A stretch of 64,000 nt of DNA. Source: Bos javanicus (lineage: Eukaryota > Chordata > Mammalia > Artiodactyla > Bovidae). This document shows, one piece after another, positions 1-10,970 of the stretch. Both the position numbers and the translations under genes were made by a program. The stretch is from the NCBI RefSeq assembly GCF_032452875.1, contig NC_083868.1, forward strand, positions 38,730,537 through 38,794,536, in the 5' to 3' direction. The number at the start of each line of letters is the position of its first letter. Position 1 is the first letter of the stretch. The notes beneath the pieces were generated by a model. That model was given only the letters and a program-made list of their open reading frames with translations. It made no database searches and was not told where the DNA came from.

Positions 1-277
1 TGCTGCTGCTGCTGCTAAGTTGCTTCAGTCGTGTCCAACTCTGTGCGACCCCATAGACGGCAGCCTACCAGGCTCCCCCGTCCCTGGGATTCTCCAGGCA
101 AGAATACTGGAGTGGGTTGCCATTTCCTTCTCCAATGCATGAAAATGAAAAGTCAGAGTGAAGGCGCTCAGTCGTGTCCGACTCTTAGCGACCCCACGGA
201 CTGTAGCCTATGAGGTTCCTCTGTCTATGGGATTTTCCAGGCAAGAATACTGGAGTGGGGTGCCATTGCCTTCTCCT
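1..277 (-). mobile_element. BovA2 SINE
   Basis: On the + strand it starts with a (TGC)n run, the complement of the (AGC)n tail of BovA2, followed by two BovB-tail-like monomers. Each monomer has a 'gtgtccaactct'-type block and a 'gcaagaatactggagtggg' block. The element is nearly complete. It abuts a BovB fragment and lies in the last NSUN3 intron. Confidence 0.9.
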
Positions 278-392
278 CTAGCATGTGAGATGAGTGCAAT
301 TGTGTGGTAATTTGAACATTCTTTGGCATTTTCTTTCTTTGGGATTAGAATGAAAACTGATCTTTTCCAGTCCTGTGGCCACTGCTGAGGGA
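278..392 (-). mobile_element. BovB LINE fragment
   Basis: This is about 115 bp of BovB reverse-transcriptase sequence read on the - strand. It matches the same internal stretch as 29822-29932 ('tcctgtggccactgctgag' at its right end). It is a short relic next to the BovA2 copy. Confidence 0.75.
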
Positions 393-1277
393 GTGCCTTA
401 GGTCTTCCTAAATAATTATTCAACTTTCTTAGATTAAACATTTTCCAGCTTTTAGGGAAGAGATAAAATTGTCATCATATGCAGGTAGCATGATACTGTA
501 TGTAGAAACCCTAAAGATTCCACACAAAAATTACTAGCACTGATAAATGACTTCAGCAATATAGCAGGAGACAAGATCAACATACATAATTTAGTTGCAT
601 TTATTTATAGTAACAAATGTCAAAAAGGAAATGTAAAAAAAAAACAAAACCTTGTAAAATCACACTCCTCGCAAAATACTTAGGAATAAACCTAAATAAA
701 TGAAACACTTATGTGCTAAGAACTATATGGAACATTAATTAAGGAAATGGGAGATGATTCAAAGAAATGGAAAGATATCCCATGCTCTTGAATTTGAAGA
801 ATTAATATTGTTACATTGGCCATACCACCCAAAGCCATCTATAGTTTTAATACAATCCCTATCAAATTATCTGTGACATTTTTCACAGAAATAGAAAAAA
901 TGATCCAAAAATTTATATGGAACCATAAAAGACCCAGAATTATGAAAGGAATCCTGAAGAACAAAAATGAAGCAAGCATAACCCTCTAAGACCTCAGACA
1001 ATACTGCAGTGCTTCAGTAATCAAAATGGTGTGGTGGCACAGAAACAGACATGGATCAAGGGAACAGAATTGAGAGCCAGAAATAAACCCACACACCTAT
1101 GGACAATTAATCTTCAACAAAGAAGGCAAGAATATATAATGGAAAAAAATACAGTCTCTTCACCAGGTGGTGTTGGGAAAGTTGGACAGTTGCATGTAAA
1201 TCAATGATGTTAGAACACTCCCTCACACCATACACAAAAATAAATTTAAAATTCTTAAAGACTTAAATGTGAGACAT

Positions 1278-1522
1278 GACACAGTCCAGTCACTCAGTTG
1301 TGTCTGACTCTTTGTGACCCTATAGACCACAGCACGCCAGGCCTGCCTGTCCATCACCAACTCCCGGAGTTTACCCAGACTCATGTCCAAAGAATATAAT
1401 CAATCTGATTTGAATATTGACCATCTGGTGATGTCCATATGTAGAATCTTCTCTTGTGTTGTTGGAAGATGGTGTTTGCTATGACCAGTACATTCTCTTG
1501 GCAAAACTCTATTAGCCTTAAG
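1278..1522 (-). mobile_element. BovB relic with internal deletion
   Basis: The left part is the 3' end of BovB read backwards (to about 1386). It jumps directly to the endonuclease-coding part of BovB, also backwards ('aagaatataatcaatctgat' at 1390). The whole middle of the element is missing, the layout of ART2A-type non-autonomous BovB derivatives. L1 sequence resumes on both sides, so it inserted into the L1. Confidence 0.75.
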
Positions 1523-2295
1523 ACACCATAAAACTCCTAGAAGGGAACATAGGCAAAACATTCTCTGACATAAATTGGACCGATATTTTCTTAGGCCAGT
1601 CTCCCAAGGCAATAGAAATAAAAGCAAAAATAAACAAATGGGACCCAATCACCTTAAAAGTTTTTGCACAGCAAAGAAAACCATAAACAAAACAAAAGAC
1701 AACCTACAGAATGGGAGAAAATATTTGCAAACAATGCAACTGGCAGGGTTTAATATCCAAAATATACAAATATACAACTGCTCATGCAGTTCAAAAACAA
1801 CAGAAAAATAGACAGCTCAGTCAGAAAATGGGCAGAAATAGACATTTCTCCAAAGAAGGCTTACAAATGGCCAATAGGAACATGAAAGGATCATGTTCAA
1901 CATCACTAGTTATTAGAGAAATGCAAATCAAAACTACAATGAGATGGCACCACACACCAGTCAGAATGCCCATCAATAAAAAGTCTACAAATATCAAATG
2001 TTGGAGAGGATGTGGAAGAAAGGGAACTCTGCCACAGTGTTGGTGGGAATGAAAGTTGGTGTAGTCACTGTGGAAAACAGTATGGAGGTTCCTCAAAAAA
2101 CTAAAAACAGAGTTGCCATATGATTCAGCAGTCCTACTCCTGGGCATATATCCTGAGAAAACTAATTCTAAAGGATACATGCACTCCCATGTTCATAGCA
2201 GTGCTCTTCACAATAGCCAAGACATGGAAACAGCGTAAATGTCCATTGACAGATGAATGGATAAAGAAGATGTGGTGTATATATATATAATGGAA

Positions 2296-2317
2296 TGCTG
2301 CTGCTGCTGCTGCTGCT
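2296..2317. repeat. (TGC)7 microsatellite in L1
   Basis: About seven TGC units replace the short 'ctactcag' stretch normally found at this point of the L1 3' region. A short (TA)n tract lies just to its left. Confidence 0.8.
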
Positions 2318-2731
2318 AAGGAATGGAATGATGCCTTCATGTATGAACCTAGAGATTATCATACTAAGTGAAGTAAGTTAGAAAGAGAAAGACAAATACC
2401 ATGATGTCACATATATGGAGTCTAAAATATGACACAAATTAACTTATCTGTAAAACAGAAACAGACTCACAGACATAGAGAAAAAATTTGTGATTGCCAA
2501 GGGGGCCGGGAGGTGGGGGAGGGGTAGATTGGGAGTTTGGGGTTAGCAGGTGCAACCTATTATACATAAAATGGATAGACAACAAGGTCTTACTGTATAG
2601 CCAAGGGAACTATATTCAATATCCTATGATAAACCATAAAGGAAAAGAATGTATAACTGAATCACTTTGCTATACAGCAGAAATGAACACAGCGTTGTAA
2701 ATCAACTATACTTCAATTAAAAAAAAAAAAA

Positions 2732-3170
2732 CCTTCCAACTTTTTACCTGGCTCTCTGACTTGCCATAAAAGGAGTCTGAAATCTGTAGTTTATTATATA
2801 TGCTTTGAATTAATATCTTTGTTTTCACTTCTTACTCCTGTTAACATTTTGTGTGCTTTTCCTCTGTAGTTCGACAGATCAAATTAATGCCCTCTGTGGC
2901 TGTAGTTCTCTCTCTACTCTCTTCATTCACTCCTACTCCTCTAGCTACATATCATATTTCAGAAAAGTGCTCAAAATCACTGTTAGTTAATGTTAGTTTC
3001 TCAGTTCTTTTTACTTTATTGCTTTGCGTTAGTACATTTTTCAACACATTATATTTAAGGATGTCTAAAGGAGAGAGGGAAAAAATCTTGTCATCAGTTT
3101 GCTTGTCTTGAGTTAGAATTTTTCAATCCTTTAATATTGAATATAGAAAACAGAATTTGAACTCACTTTC
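2732..3170. other. NSUN3 intron, nothing recognised
   Basis: AT-rich intronic sequence without a recognisable repeat or exon. A pyrimidine tract ending in 'cctctgtag' near 2868 resembles a splice acceptor, but no convincing coding frame follows it. Confidence 0.5.
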
Positions 3171-3227
3171 ATAATGTGGATCTTCATTAGAAACCCCAGT
3201 ATTTGGGATGTGCTCTGTGAAAGTAAG

Positions 3228-3434
3228 GGCTTCCCTGGTGGCTCAGATGGTACAGAATTCACCTGCAGTGCAGGAGACCTAGGTTCAATCCCTGGGTTGG
3301 AAAGATCCCCTGGAGAAGGACATGGCAATCCACTCTAGTACTCTTGCCTGGAGAATCCCCATGGACAGAGGAGCCTGGAGGGCTACAGTCCTTGGGGTTG
3401 CAAAGAGTCAGACATGACTGAGTGGCAAAGCACT
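3228..3434 (+). mobile_element. Bov-tA SINE
   Basis: A tRNA-Glu-like head starting 'gggcttccctggtggctcag' with a B-box-like 'ggttcaatccc' is followed by the BovA monomer. It sits tail to tail with the next SINE. Confidence 0.9.
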
Positions 3435-3435
3435 T

Positions 3436-3600
3436 TGAAAGTGAAAGTTGCTCAGTTGTGTCCAACTCTTTGCGACCCCATGGACTATACAGTCAGTCCA
3501 TGGAATTCTCCAGGCCAGAATACCGGAGTGGGTAGCCATTCCCTTCTCCAGGGTGTCTTCCCAGCCCCGGGATTGAACCCAGGTCTCCTGCATTGCAGGC
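3436..3600 (-). mobile_element. Bov-tA SINE
   Basis: Reverse-oriented A-monomer and tRNA-like head ending 'ctcctgcattgcaggc'. The first bases of the tRNA-like head are missing, so the junction with the 3601 repeat copy is abrupt. Confidence 0.85.
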
Positions 3601-3646
3601 ATAATGTGGGTCTTCATTAGAAGACTCAATTATTGGGATGTGCTCT

Positions 3647-4244
3647 AGTTGTTTAAATATAGGTGTGAGATGGGTCTGTCTGTGCTCTTGAATCCAGTAG
3701 AGAGAAGTTCTTGATTAGTAACTTCTCTGGGGTTATAACCACAACAACAGGGCTAAAACTTTTCTAGTTTTCTCTCTCAGTAGGTGACCTTGCTTCCCAC
3801 TCCACTTTTACCAAGACGCTCTATCATGAACTTCCGTTTACCTTAGAACATCCCAGTTCCCAGTTCATTCTCCCTTGTTGTTTCAGATGAAGAGCTGGAG
3901 TCCATCTTTTCTGAAGCTATCTCCTCCATTTGCAGCCTGAAGTCCTGGGACTGTTCTCCTGGATCTGCATCTGCAGATATGTTCAAATCTTCCCCTTGGT
4001 GTGGGGAAAAAACCTTCCTTCCCATCTTTTCCTTGAAGCTACATGTTCAGCTGGAAAAGCCTTCTAAATTTTTTTCTAAGTTCTGATTTCTTTGCATATA
4101 GATATTCTCTTGATGTCTGTCTTCAGTCCACTTTTTTGTCTTGTCCTTTTCCTGGGAAATCCTGTTTGTTCCCATAACTTCATCTATTACTGAGCCCTAA
4201 CCACTTTCCTGACATTCAGGTGCTCCATTCCACCTACACATTAG
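3647..4244. other. NSUN3 intron, pyrimidine-rich, possible old LINE
   Basis: About 600 bp of C/T-rich sequence with no coding frame. Its composition resembles decayed L2 3' sequence, but I cannot align it with confidence. Confidence 0.35.
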
Positions 4245-5053
4245 TTCAGTTCCGTTCAGCTCAGTTCAGTCACTCAGTTGTGTCCAGCTCTTTGCGGCCC
4301 CATAGACCACAGCACGCCAGGCTTCTTTGTCCATCACCAACTCCTGGAGCCTCTTCAAACTCATGTCCATCGAGTTGGTGGTGCCATCCAGCCATCTCAT
4401 CCTCTGTCGTCCCCTTCTCCTGCCTTCAATCTTTCCCAGCTCAGGGTCTTTTCCAGTGAGTCAGCTCTTCACATCAGAAGGCCAAGGTATTGGAGTTTCA
4501 GCTTCAGCATCAGTCCTTCCATTGAATATTCAGGACTGATCTCCTTTAGGATGGACTGGTTGGATCTCCTTGCAGTCCAAGGGACTCTCAGGAGTCTTCT
4601 CCAATAGCACAGTTCAAAAGCATCAATTCTTCCACGCTCAGTTTTCTTTATAGTCCAGCTCTCACATCCATACATGACTACTGGAAAAACCATAGCTTTG
4701 ACTAGATGGACCTTTGTTGGAAAAGTAATGTCTCTGTTTTTTAATATGCTGTCTAAGTTGTCATAACTTTCCTTCCAAGGAGTAAGCGTCTTTTAATTTC
4801 ATGGCTGCAATCACCATCTGCAGTGATTTTCGAGCCCCCAAAAATAAAGTCAGCTACTGTGTCAACTGTTTCCCCATCTATTTGCCATGAAGCTATGGGA
4901 CTAGATGCCATGATCTTAGTTTTCTGAATGTTGAGTTTTAAGCCAACTTTTTCACTCTCCTCTTTCACTTTCATCAAGAGGCTCTTTAGTTCTTCTTTGC
5001 TTTCTACCATAAGGGTGGTGTCATCTGCATATCTGAGGTTATTGATATTTATC
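4245..5053 (-). mobile_element. BovB LINE, 5'-truncated
   Basis: About 0.8 kb of the 3' part of BovB read backwards, from the terminal (TTCAG)n-like tail to the 'cagatgacaccaccc' region just past the YADD motif. Candidate 7-bp target duplications 'cattagt' lie at 4239-4245 and 5054-5060. The reading frame is broken. It lies about 320 bp before the terminal NSUN3 exon. Confidence 0.9.
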
Positions 5054-5060
5054 CATTAGT

Positions 5061-5375
5061 ACCACTCAGTGTATTCCAAGAAAACGAGTTACTCCATACT
5101 CCACCTCCATCCTCTGGTCCTTAGAAGAACAAAACAAGAAAGTACCCAAACACACTCTCTGTCTTCCCCATGTGGATTGGTCTTATTGTCATTTTTCTAG
5201 TCAGGGATTTATTAGAAAGGAATAGTTGTAAGGCTATTTGTAAGGCTATACACTCAGTTATTATAGTCAGAGTCAGAGTACGATTAATTTCAAGTTCATA
5301 AGCGTTCTTGCCTTCAGCCTCCGTAGTTCTGTGTTAATGTATCTAATCAATCTGCATTTTCCTGATTACACATAG
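5061..5375 (+). other. 3' end of last NSUN3 intron with splice acceptor
   Basis: Unique intronic sequence ending in a pyrimidine-rich acceptor, 'tttcctgattacacatag', whose AG is at 5374-5375. The open frame continues into the NSUN3 C-terminal sequence immediately after it, which fixes the exon start at 5376. Confidence 0.8.
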
Positions 5376-5646
5376 GTCTGCAATTAAGGCCTTACGTCCT
5401 GGAGGGTTGCTTGTGTACTCTACGTGCACACTTTCCAAGGCAGAAAATCAAGATGTGATCAGTGAAGTTTTAAACTCCTACAGTAACATCATGCCTGTGG
5501 ACATTAAGGAAATGGCAAGGACTTGCTCCCGCGACTTCACATTTGCTCCCACTGGCCAAGAATGTGGGCTCTTGGTGATTCCAGATAAGGGTAAAGCCTG
5601 GGGCCCAATGTATGTTGCGAAATTGAAAAAATCATGGACAACTTGA
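5376..5646 (+). CDS. NSUN3: NSUN3 terminal coding exon
   Basis: NSUN3 is a mitochondrial S-adenosylmethionine-dependent RNA methyltransferase that makes 5-methylcytosine at position 34 of mitochondrial tRNA-Met, the precursor of 5-formylcytosine at the wobble base. The exon opens after a good acceptor (AG at 5374-5375), one base into a codon, and encodes 'SAIKALRPGG', then 'LVYSTCTLSKAENQD'. The TC dipeptide there is the family's nucleophilic cysteine motif. The rest includes 'DFTFAPTGQECGLLVIPDKG' and 'WGPMYVAKLKKSW' before TGA at 5644-5646. About 89 codons are present; the earlier exons lie upstream of the window. The match is to the remembered human protein and is close throughout. The stop seems to fall three codons earlier than in human, which ends in about three more residues after the Thr; see findings. 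Confidence 0.93.
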
Positions 5647-7488
5647 AATGGGAGATATGCCTTTTGTGAACCATTACATTGATAACACATGCATATATTA
5701 TTATATTTCTTTTTCTAGTCTCTCTGCATGTTAACATTTAAATAATAATGAAGTCACTTTCTCTGGATATGATTGGAATCCTATTTATTTAATACTGTGG
5801 CATTTCAGAACTTTTCAGGTGTATATTTTTCCTAGAAATGTTTCTCTAGTAATGATTTAAGATGCTGCAGATGGTGTTTGTAATCTACTGTATTTTACTT
5901 GGCCTTTTGTAGTTAAATTAATAGTAATACATGGTTTTAGGCATAAAATGTTTAGAAATACATTCTATCCATAATGTTGGTGCTTTGAACCTTTAAAAAA
6001 GCACATTTCCTGGCCCTCTTATCATTTTTCTCCTTATCAAATATACAGATTCTCTGAGGTTTTTTTCCCCTTTTCTGTAAGAACTGATTGGTATTCTGAC
6101 ACTAACTTCTTAGGCAGAAGTATTTCTAGTTCTAGCAAAATAAGTTTCTTATTTGCCAAGTTGTTTTTCATTACGAACTATCTTCTGTTTACTGCAAAGG
6201 TCAGTGACTCTATTGACACCAGCTTTATTTCTCCCCCATTTTTTTTTCTGTATTCACAAATACGAATTGAAAGGGTAAATTATGTTGAAAGGCCGTTAGA
6301 ACATCAGATTCACATGCACATGTTTGACTTTCGACATTCAGCTTGTAGAATAATGGAGTCTATCCAGCAGGCTATAAAGCAAGTACTTGAAACAAAACCA
6401 GAATGATTAATAACTGCAATAACTGAACTATATTTGGAGAGTTTTGCTACATAATTGCAGTCATAATGAGCACTACAGAATCTGATTATCTTACAGTTGC
6501 AATCTGGAGGGGCTTTTTATTTCACTCTGTTATGAAATGTTATCTGAGAGTATGATGTCACATATTAATGCACAAGAGGGAAATGCCTAATGAAAGTGGA
6601 TTATACTGTTACCAAAACCGAGTACCATTTACGAAGTGGCTCTCCTTGTTTACACATATCCTGGGAATATTGTGTACTTTTCTGTGTATGTACTTAGAGT
6701 TTTAGCCTCAGGTTTGGATCTTCTATTTTCTCTAGAAATTGCTTCACTCAAGAGTCCAAATATATTTTCCCCACTATTAAGAAAATTTAGGTAGTGTGTT
6801 TTGAAAGATTCCATCTATTTAAAAATAGCTTAAAAAAAACTGTATAGATAAAAAATTTTGTTAAATCTGAATCTTTTTGAATTATTACAGTCTGTGCATT
6901 TACACTAGAGACTGTTTACTAATTTACTGTTTTGTTGTTGTTGTTTGATTTGCAAACCTGTATAACTGGGTTGCTATAACTGGGGAGTCCTAAAAAGAAT
7001 TATTTTTGTATCTTCATTGCATTAACCATTTTGTTTCCTCTGTATCTAACCAATATATTTGAAGAAAAGCTGGATCTCTTGGACTCAATCAGATATACCA
7101 GATAAATACAGAAGAGTAATAATAATGGAAAAGATTTTTTTTACGTGTGTGTGTGTGTACGTGTGTTTAGTTTGTCCTTATTGTTTTTTCAATTTAGAAT
7201 CCTGCCTTCACTTACTGTGATGTTTAAAAAGTCCATTTTGTGTAGATTAATGTCAAAGTAAGTTGTCACAGTGCACTTTGTTGAATGTCATTGTTTTCCC
7301 AACACAGTGCCTAATTTGAATACTTGGTATGCCATTGGATTAGGCCTTTCTGTGATTCCTGAAAAATGCAAATTTAGATATACCTATAGCTCACTATTGT
7401 TAGCAGTTATTATAGTGGAACATCTGACAATTCATTGAACATTAAATATTTTTCTTTATATGTTACTTTTTTGAACTTTAAAACAACT
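5647..7488 (+). other. NSUN3 3'UTR and downstream DNA
   Basis: AT-rich sequence after the NSUN3 stop, without recognised interspersed repeats. A candidate ATTAAA polyadenylation signal is at 7441-7446, followed by a T-rich stretch; I cannot tell whether it is used. A short (GT)n tract is at about 7145-7166. A candidate terminal exon at 6274-6406 is listed separately. Confidence 0.45.
6274..6406 (+). other. Unidentified candidate terminal exon
   Basis: A T-rich tract (about 6221-6249) is followed, without an intervening AG, by AG at 6272-6273. An open frame then encodes about 43 residues to TGA at 6404-6406. The peptide contains 'HQIHMHMFDFRHSACRIMES' and ends in an amphipathic 'SIQQAIKQVLETKPE', which looks more protein-like than the surrounding frames. 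I do not recognise a family. It could be an alternative 3' exon on the NSUN3 strand, a pseudogene scrap, or chance. Confidence 0.25.
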
Positions 7489-7640
7489 CCAAGAGTGAGT
7501 ATCTTGAGTACCTTTTCTGAATGAGAAGACCCAAGTTTAGTGCTGTTCCTAGCTGGCCAAGTCTATGCTGGTAAGTAAGGAGTGGAACCAAGATTAAAAT
7601 TAGCTTCAAAGTCTAGCTCCTTCTCACTATTCTGCTCTGT
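7489..7640 (-). mobile_element. MIR SINE
   Basis: Diverged MIR core read backwards: the 'cctagctggccaag...ggtaagtaaggagtgg' pattern corresponds to the complement of the conserved core ('cacacagctagtaagtggcagagc' type). Confidence 0.65.
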
Positions 7641-8379
7641 TTCACGGGATATAGTTCATAGGAACCCTAAAGATTATCTACTGGCTTCATCCTTATTCTT
7701 CATTACTCAGCCTTCCCTGTATTTGCAATTCCCTATTCTCAGGGCATGAGAGGGTTAAGTAGTACTTGGGGGAAGAACCCCAACTTTGAAGTGTTTCAGG
7801 CCATTTTTGAAGGAAGTACCTCTTGTGATTGCAATGCCCAGAAATCTCCCATAGAGGCATTCTGTGCCTTCCTTTTCTTTGCAGGTGCTGAATTGAAGAG
7901 TAGGAGTTTGGAGCAGCCTTGCAATGTCAACTGAAAAGCAAGGAGTAATTGATATTACTTTCTGTGGCATTGAGTTACTTTCAGAATAGCTTTATAAAAA
8001 TCTAGGTTGCTTACCAACACATTAACTTCTCTGCCATCAGCACGCTGAACAGCCCATAGTTTCAGAAATAGACTGTGAATAAGTGTAAAGCATTTAAATG
8101 GTTTGTACTGAATTTTTAAAGCTTCAGATATTATCTGTGGCTTGGAATCAAGGCAGCCTATGGTTCTTTATACTATTACATATCTATATAGCCTTATACT
8201 GAAGATTGCATGTTACTCCCTTAACAGTATTATGAAAAATATCCTTTTATACAATGTCAGCAGGCATAAAATAATAGATACTGCAACACTTGCTACATGA
8301 AGTAATCACAAATCTAATAGGCCCTTATCCAAGAAAGACTTTATGTCTGGGGATAAGCATGAGATAATCTGCATAGGCT
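7641..8379. other. Intergenic, nothing recognised
   Basis: No recognised repeat or gene. 'cttttctttgcag' at about 7872 looks like an acceptor, but nothing around it supports an exon. Confidence 0.5.
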
Positions 8380-8890
8380 AATGCAACTCATCTGAAATAC
8401 AAAGGAAAATTGGAACCAGTACCAACAATTTTATTAGATGCCAAGAAGTCCTTTGATGCAGTTGAATGGGAGTACTTATGTTATATGTTAGGTAAATTTT
8501 GCATCGGGGACGAATATAACAGATAGCACAATTTATGTTCATCTCATTTATATGGTTCAAATCAATGGTTTACTATCTTCTTTTCCTTGCCTTATTGCTA
8601 TACTGGGGAGGGAAGTAAGGATGATGCCCATTACTGATGTTACTTTTCAGGCTGACATTGCAGCTCTAATATCACCCAGATCCCCTGAGTATCTGAAGGA
8701 TATTCAGATGAAGGTTCACAAGTTAACTAATGCCTGCTGATTATCTACTACTTGTGCTGAAAGCCCTAACAGCATCTGTCCTGAAAACATTAAAAGTGAT
8801 GTCAGAATTTGGAATGCCTTCAGGCTGCAAAGTGGGAAAGAATCGTAGATGCTATATTGACAAGAGTCATTTCTATTAATATTACTTATG
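8380..8890 (+). mobile_element. Ancient L1-like (Tx1-like) RT relic
   Basis: Broken frames spell reverse-transcriptase motifs in order: 'ILLDAKKSFDAVEWEYL' at about 8428, then 'VQINGLLSSFPC' at about 8555, then 'FQADIAALISPRSPEYL' at about 8648 (a decayed ADD box), then 'EFGMPSGCKVGKNRR' at about 8808. The 'FDxVEW' form is typical of fish and amphibian L1/Tx1-type elements, whereas mammalian L1 has 'FDKIQH' at this place. The conserved 'RQGCPLSP' block is deleted. Two or more frameshifts and several stops show long decay. Confidence 0.5.
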
Positions 8891-9905
8891 CAACATTTAA
8901 AATAGAGTGGAAATTTTAAAAGAATTGATTTGGGATTCTCACTAGGGAATGATTAAACTATAGAGTGGAAAGACAAACTTAAAAAATTGACCTGTTAATT
9001 CAATGCTAAGATTTTGTAAAAAGAGGTTTCACTAAATCTAAGGGGGAGGAAAGCCTCATGGAGCATATTCCTCTTGAAAATTTAATTAGCTCAATCAAAT
9101 ATTAACTCCATACCTTTCTGTAACGTTTCATAAATGAAGAAAATAATTTCCTTCGTCATATGAGATCATATAGCCATGTTGAAACTGGGTGAAAGCATAT
9201 GCTACCTTAGGAAAAAGACCCTTTGCCTCATTGGAAGCTGTTTGATGGCATACGTCATGACTCAATTAAACTTGCTATGGCTTGTCAAAAGGAATTTTCT
9301 GCTGCATATTGCTGTGGAAGAGCCCATTACACACAAATAACTGTATAACCTAGCAGAATCAACAGACTAAAACTGTATAGCTATTGAGAAATAAGAAACA
9401 TCCAGCTTCTTAAAAACATCTAGTTCTTAAAAACAAGTGAAAGTAAAATTGCAGATATTAACAAGAATGGGCAAATTAAGAAGGATTAGCAGTGGTGATA
9501 GAAGAAAAAAGGGACTGGGCTTATTTTAGCTTATAATTACTAAGTGATGTGATTGTTCATTTACTCAACCAAAGTGTTACTAACCTTTGCAGAATGGTAA
9601 ACTTTACCCACATTCTGGTACTACAGTAATTTCTGGGGTGAGGGACTGAGGAATGAGAGGACCAGAGTACTTGTGCTGACTCGTTTTTTAATGTTAGTAG
9701 GGCAGGATTGCTGTGGTCTTGTAGCTCATAGCTGTCAATGCTTAAGAAAAGGGAAGGCTGGTGGCACCTAGCTCATATGCCACTGGAAATTGTTTTGTGT
9801 GATATTTTTAGCCATGAAGAGCCAGTGTAACTAGTTTCGTTGATAGCCACCCCTCTTGATCATAAAAAGTCTAAGTGCAAATCCTAGATTATAACAAATG
9901 TGTTT
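8891..9905. other. Intergenic, nothing recognised
   Basis: AT-rich sequence; the LINE relic to the left may extend into it, but I cannot read further motifs. Confidence 0.45.
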
Positions 9906-9916
9906 AACAAACACAA

Positions 9917-10142
9917 TGTGTGTGCATGCTAAGTTGCTTCAGTTGTGTCCAACTCTTTATGACCCTATGGACTGTAGCCCACCAGGTTCCTCTGTCCATG
10001 GGACTCTTCAGGCAAGAATACTGGAGTGAGTTTCCATGCTCTTCTCCAGAGCATCTTCCCCATCCAGGGATATAACCCACGTCTCCTGCATCTTCTGCAT
10101 TGGGAGGCAGATCTTTTACCACTAGTGCCACCTGGGAAGCCC
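9917..10142 (-). mobile_element. Bov-tA SINE
   Basis: Complete reverse-oriented Bov-tA, ending at the tRNA-like head 'cacctgggaagccc'. Target duplications 'aacaaacacaa' (9906-9916) and 'aataaacacaa' (10143-10153) differ at one base. Confidence 0.92.
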
Positions 10143-10153
10143 AATAAACACAA

Positions 10154-10775
10154 CTGACATACCCAGACTGCCTATCTTCTTCAAAGTGATGACTTTTTGT
10201 CGTATATCCTAGCAGAAGTAGTTTTTGTTAAATCTTTCCCGTGAAGCTATGCCATAGATGCATTATTTTCAGCTACTTAGTTAACCTGACAACTAGAGGT
10301 AACAGGTTCTTTTTTCACCCCACAGTATTCAGGTGGCTGAAGCTACTGTTGATATAGTTTCAACAGAGGTGAATTTTGAACCAGGAGAATGGTTCAGGAG
10401 AGGTTTAAGTGGGGTTTGGAACATCACTCTGGGGTTGGGTCTAGATTGAATCCATCTAGCATGTTTCAGAAGCAAAGGACACTATTACAGTCCTGAAGGG
10501 TTTCGGATACACTATTAAGAAAAACACTACAACTCTTAGCAAAGTTTACACATTCATCTATCTGGTCATACTCCCAACATTTGATGAGGACTTTAGCATC
10601 TAGCTCATATCTTCCTCATTGGAACTCCTACCACAGGCTGAATTCATTATCACTGTGGGAAGCCAATCAAATATTCCACCTTCCTGATTCCTTTACTGCC
10701 TCTTGCCCAATGGCTTTCGTCTCCATTTGTCTTCTACACTCCTAGAAATTTCCTAGAGTTGGGCATTAACTAGAG
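10154..10775. other. Intergenic, nothing recognised
   Basis: Unique-looking sequence without coding frames or known repeats. Confidence 0.5.
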
Positions 10776-10970
10776 CCACACTGTCCAGTGGACTTTTCTG
10801 TATGATGGAGATGTTTTATCCACACTGGCCAATACAGACAATATGGTAGCCCTGCATGGTTATTGAACACTTGAAATATGGCTAGTGTGACTGAGGAACA
10901 CAATTTTTAATTCTATTGAATTTAAATGTAAATAGCCACACATGGCAAGTGGCTACCATATTGGACAAAA
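10776..10970. mobile_element. MER3-like hAT DNA transposon relic
   Basis: Non-autonomous hAT-Charlie type element. The ends are inverted ('actgtccagt' left, 'atattggaca' right), with the internal 'gaacacttgaaatatggcta' stretch typical of this group. I am sure of the group, less of the subfamily. Confidence 0.7.

Larger units (their letters stand above)
455..2731 (+). mobile_element. Old L1 LINE, 3' half
   Basis: The element begins in the reverse-transcriptase region of L1 ORF2, runs through the ORF2 C-terminus and a 3'UTR, and ends in a short A-run at about 2719-2731. Typical L1 C-terminal patterns can be read in broken frames, including a Cys-rich '[17 protein letters not shown]' stretch near 2000. 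Many stops and frameshifts show an old inactive copy. It is split by a BovB relic at about 1278-1522 and lies in the NSUN3 intron. Confidence 0.85.
3171..3646. repeat. Direct repeats flanking a SINE pair
   Basis: The 46-bp segment at 3171-3216 recurs in direct orientation at 3601-3646 with 7 mismatches by my count. Both copies begin 'ataatgtgg' and end 'gggatgtgctct'. Between them lie two Bov-tA SINEs in opposite orientation. At 46 bp the repeat is longer than ordinary SINE target duplications. Confidence 0.8.

Noticed and set aside
2850..2900. Acceptor-like 'cctctgtag' in the NSUN3 intron
   Set aside because: No open frame matching NSUN3 or any other protein follows it.
3228..3300. tRNA-like A/B-box sequences in several places
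   Set aside because: They are tRNA-Glu-derived heads of Bov-tA and CHR SINEs, not tRNA genes; they lack a foldable mature tRNA 3' half.
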